Source: an uncultured Cohaesibacter sp. (GTDB taxonomy: Bacteria; Pseudomonadota; Alphaproteobacteria; Rhizobiales; Cohaesibacteraceae). Taken from it: a stretch of 64,000 bases of DNA. Under the pieces are notes generated by a model. It was given only the letters and a program-made list of their open reading frames with translations. It was not told where the DNA came from and did not search any database. This document shows positions 8,380 through 16,160 of this stretch, piece after piece; the first letter of the stretch is position 1; every line of letters begins with the position of its first letter. The position numbers and the translations under genes are program-made. The DNA is taken from assembly GCF_963676485.1 (NCBI RefSeq), contig NZ_OY781114.1, positions 1,054,001 through 1,118,000 of the forward strand, in the 5' to 3' direction.

Positions 8380-9225
8380 TCAGCGCTTTAGGGCAGGAAG
8401 ACCGAGAATTTCGCGAGCTTCAGCAGGAGTGGCAGTCTGCTTTCCGAACACCTTGATGGCATCGGCGGCACGATTGACCAACTGGACGTTGGTGGCCTTC
8501 ACTCCCTTGGAGAAATAGATATTGTCTTCAAGGCCGACACGCAGATGTCCGCCGAGAGCCAGTGTGGCATACATGATTGGCAAATGACCGCGACCGATGC
8601 CGAAAGCGGACCAGGTTGATCCCTTCGGCAATTTGGATGACAGATACAGCAGGTTTTCGACGGTTGCTGGCATCGCACCGACAACACCGAGGCAGAGCTG
8701 GTAATGTGCGGGGGTCTTGATCTTTCCATCATTGATGAAATAGTTAGCAACCCCGAGCATGCCGGCGTCGAAGATCTCTATTTCCGGCTTGATATTCCTG
8801 TCGATCATCGCCTGGCCAAGCTTGGCAAGAAACTGCGGCGAGTTCGCAAAGATCCCCCCCGGCATCCAATTAAAGGAACCTGCGTCATAGGATGCGATTT
8901 CGATGCCGTCGAGCGTGCGTACATGCGCCATACGCAGATCGTCATCAGCGCGATGATCGCCAGAGGTGGTGCAGTTGATCACGAGATCGCAATCTTCATG
9001 AGCCCGGATCAGCTTGATGGTTTCCTCGAATCTGGCCGGGTCCATGACACCCATGCCTTCATCATCCCGCATATGCAGGTGAACCACAGCAGCACCGGCT
9101 TTCCAGCACTTGTAGGCATCTTCAGCGATTTCTTCTGGGGTAAGGGGAATTGCCTCGTTCGCACTTTTGGGCGTCATGGCACCAGTCAGCGCCGCAGAAA
9201 TAATGACTTTGTTTTCTAGACTCAT
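8380..9225 (-). CDS. BKACE family 3-keto acid cleavage enzyme (DUF849)
   Basis: A 281-residue DUF849 / beta-keto acid cleavage enzyme. The zinc-binding HLHMRD motif is near residues 48-53; TTSGDHRADDD, GSFNWMPGG and PEIEIFDAGML follow in family order. These enzymes condense a beta-keto acid with acetyl-CoA and split it into acetoacetate and a new acyl-CoA. The acetoacetate would then be used by the CoA-transferase and thiolase just downstream, so the four genes make a coherent route. I start at the ATG at 9225 (MSLENKVIISAALTGA), the family's conserved beginning; a frame extending to 9372 has no family similarity. The actual keto acid is unknown. Confidence 0.9.
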   Translation of the reverse strand: MSLENKVIISAALTGAMTPKSANEAIPLTPEEIAEDAYKCWKAGAAVVHLHMRDDEGMGVMDPARFEETIKLIRAHEDCDLVINCTTSGDHRADDDLRMAHVRTLDGIEIASYDAGSFNWMPGGIFANSPQFLAKLGQAMIDRNIKPEIEIFDAGMLGVANYFINDGKIKTPAHYQLCLGVVGAMPATVENLLYLSSKLPKGSTWSAFGIGRGHLPIMYATLALGGHLRVGLEDNIYFSKGVKATNVQLVNRAADAIKVFGKQTATPAEAREILGLPALKR

Positions 9226-9640
9226 CTGGATGACTCTTTGTTGTTCCTGAAAATGAAAGCGAAGCCGCGCCATCGAACGGATAGCGGGCCAATCGGGAAC
9301 ACTGCGGTCAATCGAAAACTGGTGGTAAAGCGAATGTGAAAAGTCGCTCAAAAAGACAGTATACGAAAACAACTTCGCACTGATCAGTAATTTTATCGCA
9401 ACTTTACATCTTGCATTCAGTCAATATCGAAATTGGATCTCGATATTACTTTATACAACACCATCGAAAATCAACTAACGTCCAGAAAGACTGCAGAATC
9501 CGTTTTGTAAATATAAAAAAGAGATCGTTTCAATGGTAATTCTTTTTATGTATTTGAATTATATGTTGCCGACATAACTGCATTTTATAAGGAGGGCTAA
9601 GAAGATCCTGTCGCAAAGCTTTATTGTCGACCGAGATTTG
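9226..9640. other. Intergenic region upstream of the catabolic operon
   Basis: No gene is seen. The AT-rich part (9380-9580) is the probable promoter region of the operon that starts leftwards at 9225. No clear operator was recognised. Confidence 0.5.
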
Positions 9641-9643
9641 AGA

Positions 9644-9960
9644 GGGGCCCGTTGCAAAGTTTTAGGCATGTCCTGTTTGTCTCGTAAACAGCGTCATTTT
9701 CATGCTTCGTTAACTTTTTGAAGTCCGAAGAGGAGAGCGATGAGATCATTCTGTTCGCGAACGGTTCTCTGGCCTGCGAAGTCAAAACCTTTCTTCAACC
9801 ACCCGGATGGAACCGCAATGGAGTTTGAAAAACCGACGCAACCGTTTCTCGATGTGGGGTGCGTAGGCCAAGACCCAGCGATTGATTGCGCGATGGTCAA
9901 CTTCAAAGCTGTGCTCAAACTCGAACTTTTCGGGCGGAACCGCCCTATGCCGTCAATCTC
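9644..9960 (-). mobile_element. IS6-family insertion sequence relic
   Basis: On the minus strand the frame ending with TGA at 9782-9784 reads FEVDHRAINRWVLAYAPHIEKRLRRF, the conserved N-terminal block of IS6-family transposases (VDH..I.RWV..YAP..EKR.R). The DETY catalytic part that should follow is missing, so most of the transposase is deleted. At 9644-9663 stands GGGGCCCGTTGCAAAGTTTT; GTTGCAAA is the core of IS6-family terminal repeats. The opposite end was not found. Confidence 0.6.
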
Positions 9961-10165
9961 GCTTGACGCCGCCGGTGGGACGTACGCTCCTCATTGGCTA
10001 TAGCATTGGCAATGTATCAGTCGAAAAGGTGATCAAGCCGCTTCTGCGCTTCTTTGAAATGCCGGTCTTGACGGTTCTGTTGATTGCCTATGTGCAAAAA
10101 ATCACTCTGTTCGTTCCAAGCCTGTTGCGGTGAACCGAACAACACTTTCAGCGCCGCAACACTGG

Positions 10166-10780
10166 TCAATCCGGGCATTCAGCCATGATGAAGCGCTTGA
10201 AGAGATCCGTTGCATTCTGCGCCTCGTAGCCAGCGACCTGCTCGACGAGTGCACGTAGATTGTCGCCCGCCACAGTCGGATTGGCGGAAAAGTCACCAGC
10301 GTGCCGCCGGATGGTCCGCCAATGGCTAACGGAGAAGGCGTTCGAAATGATCGGGTCCGGCATCAGGCCGGACATGATGAAATGCAGCCGATTTCTGATG
10401 TCGTACAGTGTGTTCAGATCGTCATCCTTGAAAAGATCGGCCATTGCGGCGGCGGCAACAATCTCTGAATGCTGGCCAATGGTCAGGTCTGGCAAGTCGA
10501 ACAACAGCGCCGCCTGCAAAATTCCTTTATGAGTCAGAAAGTCCCGCGCGCGATGCTCGGGCAGCAGCGGAACGACCACATTGCCCACGCCGCTGCGCGT
10601 TTCTACCAGACCTTCATAGGCAAGACGCTGCAAGATCTGGCGGATGGGCGTTCGCGACATGCCGAAGTCTTCGGCCAGAGAGGTTTCTCTGAGGATCATT
10701 TCCTCGTCGCTGTTCGCAAGGCAAATGGAACGGCGAATTGTATCAAGGGCTTGGCTGTATTTGGTTTCCTGCTTGCTCAC
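10166..10780 (-). CDS. GntR-family transcriptional regulator (FCD type)
   Basis: A winged-helix domain (ILRETSLAEDFGMSRTPIRQILQRLAYEGLVETRSGVGNVVVPL) is followed by an all-helical C-terminal part like the FCD ligand domain (DIRNRLHFIM, HWRTIRRHAG). I choose the GTG at 10780 because GGAAGGGCGG stands just before it; this gives 204 residues, somewhat short for the class. The longer frame from 10876 would begin inside the operator region. The gene is divergent from an amino-acid ABC transporter, and TGTATACA-type palindromes lie between them and again before the binding-protein gene, so it probably controls that transporter and itself. Confidence 0.85.
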   Translation of the reverse strand: MSKQETKYSQALDTIRRSICLANSDEEMILRETSLAEDFGMSRTPIRQILQRLAYEGLVETRSGVGNVVVPLLPEHRARDFLTHKGILQAALLFDLPDLTIGQHSEIVAAAAMADLFKDDDLNTLYDIRNRLHFIMSGLMPDPIISNAFSVSHWRTIRRHAGDFSANPTVAGDNLRALVEQVAGYEAQNATDLFKRFIMAECPD

Positions 10781-10834
10781 TTGTGACCGCCCTTCCCCTA
10801 GACTTTTTGCAGGCTCTTGGTTTACAAAAGCAAT

Positions 10835-10882
10835 GTGTACTTGTATACATCTATAGAGTTGATTTCTCGTATACATGTATAT
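10835..10882. promoter_or_regulatory. Two TGTATACA-type palindromes, probable GntR operators
   Basis: The divergent region has TGTATACA at 10842-10849 (within GTACTTGTATACATC) and the perfect 12-bp palindrome TATACATGTATA at 10870-10881. A related copy stands at 13199-13220, before the binding-protein gene. GntR-family proteins bind short palindromes of this type, and the regulator gene is adjacent. Confidence 0.65.
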
Positions 10883-12038
10883 TGTTATGATTCCTCCTCG
10901 TATGCCACCGCCCCGGAAAAGTCAATTCAAGCGCGCCGATATTGTCGCGGCGGGTTTGCTTTTGGCCTTCATTTTCTTCGCCGTTTCCAACATCCTGACG
11001 AACCTTGAGGCAGCAGGGGCCAAGCCCGGGTTTGGCTTTCTGAGCAAGGAAGCCGGGTTTGATGTCAGCGAGGCTCTGATCCCCTATTCCCCGAGTGAGC
11101 CCTATTTCCGCGTCATCATCGCCGGGGTGCTCAACACGCTCTGGCTTTCGGTGGTCTGCATCCTCTGCTCTACCGTCATCGGCGTTCTTTTCGGACTGCT
11201 TAGCGTTGGTCCGAGCCCGGTAGGTCGCTGGCTGGCGCGGTCCTATGTTGACCTTTTCCGGAACTTGCCGAAGATTCTCATTCTTCTGGTTCTCTATGTC
11301 ACTGCGGTCAATGGACTGCCCCATGTACGGCAGGCATTGTCATTGGGGCCATTCCACCTGTCCAATCGTTCGATCAACTTCCCGGTGCCGATCTGGCAGA
11401 TCAGTCATATCGCCGTCATCCTCTCTTGCCTCATCGGGGGCGTGATGTGGACCTGTCGGTCGAAATTTTCCAATCTTGTGAGGCCAAGTCGTCAGCCCTC
11501 AACGCGCGTCCTGTTCAAGCTGGTTGCCATCGCCACGCCGGTGCTGGTCGTCTGGGCAACCGGGGCAACGCTCAGCTTTGATGTTCCCGTGATGAAAGGA
11601 TTCGACTTCAGTGGCGGAGGTCGTGTCTCGCTGCAGTTTGCCGTGGTAGCGACAACATTGAGCATTTATCACGGGGCGCAGATCGCGGAAGTGGTCAGAG
11701 GGGGGCTTCTCGCGGTGCCTTCGGGGCAATTTGAAGCCTCACAAGCGCTGGGCCTGAAGAGTTGGCAAACCATCCGTCTGGTTATCCTGCCGCAGGTGAT
11801 GCGCATCGTCATCCCTCCGATGAACAACCAGTATGTCAACCTGATCAAGAACACGTCCATAGCCATCGCCGTGGGTTATTCCGACCTTATGTCAGTGTCG
11901 GGCACAATCATCAACCAGAGCTTCAAACCGCTTGAGATGATGCTCATCACCATGGCGATCTATCTAAGCCTGTGCCTTTCGCTCACCGCGTCGGTCAACC
12001 GTTGGCATCAGCATATCACGAAGCGAGAGAGCCGATGA
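10875..12038 (+). CDS. Amino-acid ABC transporter permease, AapQ-like
   Basis: A 387-residue membrane protein of the HisM/AapQ group. The long spacer between the first segments and the conserved C-terminal permease part is typical of AapQ rather than of short permeases. The ABC-docking loop is EVVRGGLLAVPSGQFEASQALGLKSWQTIRLVILPQ near residues 272-307. The start is uncertain: the ATG at 10875 lies inside an operator-like palindrome and none of the ATGs at 10875, 10887 or 10902 has a good ribosome site. It overlaps the next permease gene by four bases (ATGA). No ATPase gene is in this cluster. Confidence 0.88.
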   Translation: MYIVMIPPRMPPPRKSQFKRADIVAAGLLLAFIFFAVSNILTNLEAAGAKPGFGFLSKEAGFDVSEALIPYSPSEPYFRVIIAGVLNTLWLSVVCILCSTVIGVLFGLLSVGPSPVGRWLARSYVDLFRNLPKILILLVLYVTAVNGLPHVRQALSLGPFHLSNRSINFPVPIWQISHIAVILSCLIGGVMWTCRSKFSNLVRPSRQPSTRVLFKLVAIATPVLVVWATGATLSFDVPVMKGFDFSGGGRVSLQFAVVATTLSIYHGAQIAEVVRGGLLAVPSGQFEASQALGLKSWQTIRLVILPQVMRIVIPPMNNQYVNLIKNTSIAIAVGYSDLMSVSGTIINQSFKPLEMMLITMAIYLSLCLSLTASVNRWHQHITKRESR

Positions 12039-13114
12039 CCATGAGCACCACCGCGCGTTACTCGGCCCTCCGCCGCGTCGTCGTCTCCGCCTTTTCCTCA
12101 CCGATCGCTGCTGTGTTGTCTCTCCTGTCCGGAGCTGTGATGATAGTGGTGGCGTGGAACGCTTTTCGATGGATGGTGCTTGAGGCCATCTGGCCCTGGC
12201 AGGGCGCCGCACTTTGCGCTGAGGCGAGCGGCATGTGCTGGCCTTTCATCGTCGAGAAAATCCGTTTCATCCTGTTCGGCACCTTCCCCTATGAGGCCCA
12301 ATTCCGTCCTGCGCTGGTCTCGATCCTTTTGTGTGCATTGACCCTTTTGACCTGCAGGCAAATGCTTGGCAAAAGTCCACGCCTTCGTGTCAACCAGATG
12401 GTCGGCCTTTGGGCGCTCGGAATTTGCCTGAGCTTTAGCCTGATGGCAGGCGGCTTCTTGGGACTTGCTCCAGTCGACCCAGTGCGCTGGAACGGCCTTC
12501 CCGTGCTCCTGATGCTGTCGATTATCGCGATTGCCCTCGCTTTTCCGCTTGGCGTGCTTCTAGCGCTCGCTCGGGTGCAGAAGAGCCACTGGTTCCTTTC
12601 GCGGTTTGCCTCGACCTATATCGAGATCACGCGCGGTATTCCCATGCTGACGATCCTGTTTGTCGGAATATTCGTGCTGCCACTTCTGCTGCCTGCCAAC
12701 ACCAGTATTTCGCCCATCACGGCCACCCTGACAGTGTTGGTGCTGTTTCATGCCTCCTATTTTGCCGAGGACGTGCGCAGCGGGTTGCTGTCCCTCCCCA
12801 CCGGGCAAAGTGAAGCGGCCCAATCGCTCGGATTGCCCTATTGGAAAATGACGAGATTGATCGTGTTGCCGCAAGCGATCCAGCGCTGTCTCCCGTCATT
12901 GGTGAACAGCATCATTGGTGCCTACAAAGATACTTCGCTGGTGGTCGTCGTCGGCATTCTCGACCTGACTGCCACGGCCCGCATGTCGTTCGGCGATCCG
13001 GGTTGGCGCGCCTACGGGGTGGAAGCCTATCTCGTTGTCGGCATCTGGTTCTTCCTGTCCAGCGCCTATCTTTCTTCGGTGGGCAAGAGGCTGCAGAAGA
13101 ACGCGCCTCGCTGA
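12035..13114 (+). CDS. Amino-acid ABC transporter permease, AapM-like
   Basis: The second permease, 359 residues, with hydrophobic segments throughout and the docking loop EDVRSGLLSLPTGQSEAAQSLGLPYWKMTRLIVLPQ in its C-terminal third. I start at the ATG overlapping the stop of the upstream gene (ATGA at 12035); a frame from 11972 lies inside that gene. With the AapQ-like protein it would form the heterodimeric channel of a polar amino-acid importer. The proper order in rhizobial aap operons is J, Q, M, P; here it is Q, M, J and no P. Confidence 0.88.
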   Translation: MTMSTTARYSALRRVVVSAFSSPIAAVLSLLSGAVMIVVAWNAFRWMVLEAIWPWQGAALCAEASGMCWPFIVEKIRFILFGTFPYEAQFRPALVSILLCALTLLTCRQMLGKSPRLRVNQMVGLWALGICLSFSLMAGGFLGLAPVDPVRWNGLPVLLMLSIIAIALAFPLGVLLALARVQKSHWFLSRFASTYIEITRGIPMLTILFVGIFVLPLLLPANTSISPITATLTVLVLFHASYFAEDVRSGLLSLPTGQSEAAQSLGLPYWKMTRLIVLPQAIQRCLPSLVNSIIGAYKDTSLVVVVGILDLTATARMSFGDPGWRAYGVEAYLVVGIWFFLSSAYLSSVGKRLQKNAPR

Positions 13115-13198
13115 GCCGGGTTCGTTATTACGACCGGGAAAGGTTCCATTCTTTTCAAAAAAATACTCGACAAAAACGTCATAGAACTGCAACATTAA

Positions 13199-13220
13199 AC
13201 ATGTACACCTGTATACATGT
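13199..13220. promoter_or_regulatory. Operator-like inverted repeat before the binding-protein gene
   Basis: An imperfect 22-bp inverted repeat (ACATGTA ... TACATGT arms) contains TGTATACA at 13210-13217, the same core as in the regulator-permease region. It lies 47 bases before the binding-protein start and suggests that this gene has its own GntR-controlled promoter. Confidence 0.6.
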
Positions 13221-13266
13221 TCGCATTATAATTTGATCCCCATTGGCTAAAACGGAAAGACCCACA

Positions 13267-14304
13267 ATGAAACATATTTTGACTTCGGCTCTTCTGCTCT
13301 CCATGACGGCCTTCATCGCACCGGCTCATGCTGGCCCGATTCTTGACGACATCAAGGCCAACGACAAACTGATCTGCCTTGTAAACCCCAACTCTCCGGG
13401 CTTCTCGGTGCCTGACAGTCAGGGTATCTATCAGGGTTTCAATACAGACTTCTGCCGCATGGCCGCAGCTGCCATACTGGGCGATGCCAACAAGGCTGAC
13501 ATTCGCGGCATTGGCTTCTCAGACTCGATGAAAACCATCGTTGCTGGCGGTGCACATATGGCATCCCGCTCCATCACGGAAACCGGCACGCGCGATGCGG
13601 ACGCTGGTATGGCATTTGTCGTCACCACCTTCTTTGACGGTCAGGGCTTCATGGTACCGAATGCGCTCAATGTTTCGAGCGCAAAAGACCTCAACGGCGC
13701 GACCGTATGCGCAGAGGATGGCTCCACCACCCTGTTGAATATCGCAGACTGGTTCGGGGATCGCGGTATTGAATACCGGATTGAAAACATCGCCGACAAG
13801 ACCGCCCGTCTCGAGGCCTTCTTCTCTGGCAAATGCGATGTCTATGCCTCGGATGTCACGGCTCTCTTGAGCGACCGTCTGCTCTCCAAGGATCCATCCG
13901 CCTACAGCATCCTGCCTGAAGTGATTTCCGCCGAGCCTCTGACGCTCGTCACGCAACCGGATCAGGCTCTTGAATCTGCCGTCTTCTGGGCCTTTCAGGT
14001 GATGCTGAACGCGGACAAGTTCGGCATCACCTCCAAAACCGTCGACAAGATCGTGGCCGATCTAGAAAATCAGCCCAAAGGCGTCAAACGCCTGTTTGCC
14101 GAAGACAGTGCCACCGCTGAAATGGCCGACAAGCTCGGCATGCCCAAAGACTGGGCCTACAAGGTCATCAGCCAGGTCGGCGCCTACTCCGAAGTATTCG
14201 AGCGCCATCTTGGCAAAGGCACCCCCTTCGCTCTCGATCTGAAGAACTCAAGCAATGCGCTCGTTGCTGACGGTGGCGTGATGTACGCCTATCCCATTCG
14301 CTGA
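13267..14304 (+). CDS. Amino-acid ABC transporter substrate-binding protein, AapJ-like
   Basis: A 345-residue periplasmic binding protein of family 3. It starts MKHILTSALLLSMTAFIAPAHA with likely cleavage before GPILDD. The length and the order of blocks (GFNTDFCRMAAAAILGD, FTRSIT-like SRSITETGTRDA, GATVCAEDGSTTLLN, YASDVTALLSDR) match AapJ/BztA general amino-acid receptors. I choose the ATG at 13267 because GGAAAG precedes it; an upstream in-frame start at 13243 would spoil the signal peptide. It delivers ligand to the two upstream permeases. Its own operator suggests separate control. Confidence 0.88.
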   Translation: MKHILTSALLLSMTAFIAPAHAGPILDDIKANDKLICLVNPNSPGFSVPDSQGIYQGFNTDFCRMAAAAILGDANKADIRGIGFSDSMKTIVAGGAHMASRSITETGTRDADAGMAFVVTTFFDGQGFMVPNALNVSSAKDLNGATVCAEDGSTTLLNIADWFGDRGIEYRIENIADKTARLEAFFSGKCDVYASDVTALLSDRLLSKDPSAYSILPEVISAEPLTLVTQPDQALESAVFWAFQVMLNADKFGITSKTVDKIVADLENQPKGVKRLFAEDSATAEMADKLGMPKDWAYKVISQVGAYSEVFERHLGKGTPFALDLKNSSNALVADGGVMYAYPIR

Positions 14305-14411
14305 CTGCGGCCGAAAAGACAGATGTGGAACGCGCGGCGGGTGTCATTTCGGCACTCGCCGTGCCGGTCTTTTGACCGTTGGAAAACAATAACAAATTTG
14401 GTAGAGACTTG

Positions 14412-14990
14412 ATGGCTAAATATTCCCCTGAGACGCGCGAGCGGCTTATGAAAAACGAGACGAGCATACGGGCCGTCGTTCCCTTTTCCAACGGTCATAT
14501 CGTGACTTTGGGCTTCCCTGGGCTCGCCTTCGATATTCAGGGAGAGGCCTTCATCGACCCGGAACGGTTCCACGCAACGATGGACGCGCCGGAGTTCGAA
14601 CCTTGCCAGATCCTCATCGTCCTTGTCGAAACGGATGAGGTCCCGGAGGAAGGGTGGGCGCTGCTGAAAAACAAGGCGGCGGATAAGTCTTTCCGGTTAG
14701 AGCTTATGCCGATCGAAGATTATCAGGTGCCGGATCAGTCCTTCATGGCACGATGGGCAGCGATCAGCGCCAATATCGACGACTGCCTTGCCGAAGGCGG
14801 CACGGTGGCCCTCAGCTGCCACTACGGGGCTGGACGATCCGGCACGATGGCAGCGAGATTGCTCATGGATCGCGGCTACAGTATGCAACAGGCGGTAGAC
14901 GCTCTGCGCTCGCGCTTCCCGGAATCCATCGAGAGCGAGAAGCAGATCGAGTGGCTCGAGCAAGACACAGACGGATCTGACAACGCGTGA
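14412..14990 (+). CDS. Protein tyrosine / dual-specificity phosphatase
   Basis: A 192-residue protein with the phosphatase P-loop CHYGAGRSGT, nucleophile Cys136 and Arg142 (C-x5-R). The following helix (AARLLMDRGYSMQQAVDALRSRFP) is typical of dual-specificity phosphatases. No signal peptide, so probably cytoplasmic. I start at the ATG at 14412; the frame extends back to a TTG at 14379. It follows the binding-protein gene by about 100 bases in the same direction and may be co-transcribed, but any link to amino-acid uptake is unproven. Its stop codon lies right at the edge of a degenerate insertion sequence. Confidence 0.8.
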   Translation: MAKYSPETRERLMKNETSIRAVVPFSNGHIVTLGFPGLAFDIQGEAFIDPERFHATMDAPEFEPCQILIVLVETDEVPEEGWALLKNKAADKSFRLELMPIEDYQVPDQSFMARWAAISANIDDCLAEGGTVALSCHYGAGRSGTMAARLLMDRGYSMQQAVDALRSRFPESIESEKQIEWLEQDTDGSDNA

Positions 14991-14994
14991 AGGC

Positions 14995-15855
14995 GGCTGC
15001 GTAGAGTGTTGCCCTGACATCTCTATCTCCAGCTTTAGAGATATGGCCCGGGTTATCCTTTTCACCGGATTGGAACCTTCGTGGCGTCAGACCAAAGTGT
15101 GCCGCAACGGTGCGAGATTTCTTGAAGCGTGTAGGATCATCGACAGCGGCCTTAAAAGTCAACGCAGCAATCGGTCCGACGCCAGGAACCGTCATCATCC
15201 GCAAGCAAACTTCATCCCGGGCAGCGGCTCGTTTGACCCGACGATCCAGCTCCAGAAAGTGCTGATACAGAACAAGGCGCGCATCCAGCAGCGGGATTAA
15301 CGCATGCGCCAAGACCTCATCTATTTCAATCATGGGGCGGACCAGTTTGTCGAAGCTGCCGTTCTGCACTGACTTGGGCAGACGAAGGCCGAAGATCTTC
15401 AACAGCCCGCGCACCTCGTTGGCAAGATCGATTGTTTTGCTGAGCAGCGCTTTGCGGGTGCTAAGTAAGGCTCTTACACCATGCACTTCCCGGCTCTTTC
15501 ATGTAGACCGGGCTAAACCAGCCGGTGCGCAGAACATGGGCAATCCCACGTGCATCGTTTTTATCGGTCTTGTTGCGCATCGCTGAAAAGAGCAGCATTC
15601 ACTTGGCGAGCTTCCATGCAAACGACATCAAAATCTTCGTTGGTCAGACCATAAAAAAAGATGCTGGATCGGTGAGCCTGCCTCAAAACCAATGCGCTCG
15701 ACTGGATAGCCGGAAGTGTTCAGCCAGTCGGCAATATCGACAACTTCACAAGGCAATTCCTTCTCAAGCATCACTTTACCTTTAGGTCAACGACACAGAT
15801 AGTGCATGAGCGCAGTGAAACATCCAGACCGGCGAAATATTCCATTGTTCATCTC
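14995..15855 (-). pseudogene. IS110-family transposase, frameshifted relic
   Basis: The minus strand encodes pieces of an IS110-type transposase in several frames. The N-terminal part reads FAGLDVSLRSCTICVVDLK near 15850-15790, then VMLEKELPCEVVDIADWLN and YPVERIGFEAGSPIQHLF in the next frame, then NEDFDVVCMEARQVNAALFS, and MRNKTDKNDARGIAHVLRTGW after another shift. The C-terminal half (15486-14995) is open and has VPGVGPIAALTFKAAVDDPTRF and HFGLTPRRFQSGEKDNPGHISKAGD, typical of the Transposase_20 domain. At least three frameshifts and a lost C-terminus show it is dead. Confidence 0.82.
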
Positions 15856-16160
15856 CCTTGTTCACAAACTAAATGTAATGCTAACGGGAGCTTGACCTCT
15901 GAACAGGCGCATCCCAATTACGCATGCTTGGGGCCGCGGTTTCCAGGCACTCCATACCGGACACTCGGTAGAGGCTACATACCAAATGCATGCTTCCCCA
16001 TTCCTGCCATTCGATTGAAGCATCGCAAAACTGTATGATGATGCGCCAGTTTTTACACTTCACTTACCAAAACAAAAACTACCGTCGACATTTATTTGAA
16101 TTTATTCTTCACTCAACCTTTTGAATGTATAAAAATATCATTCAACTTGGAGAACGTATT
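15856..16160. other. Intergenic region before EF-hand gene
   Basis: No gene is seen. It holds the left copy (15992-16011) of an imperfect repeat that recurs at 18417-18436, and an AT-rich stretch (16040-16135) that is the likely promoter of the EF-hand gene. Confidence 0.5.
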
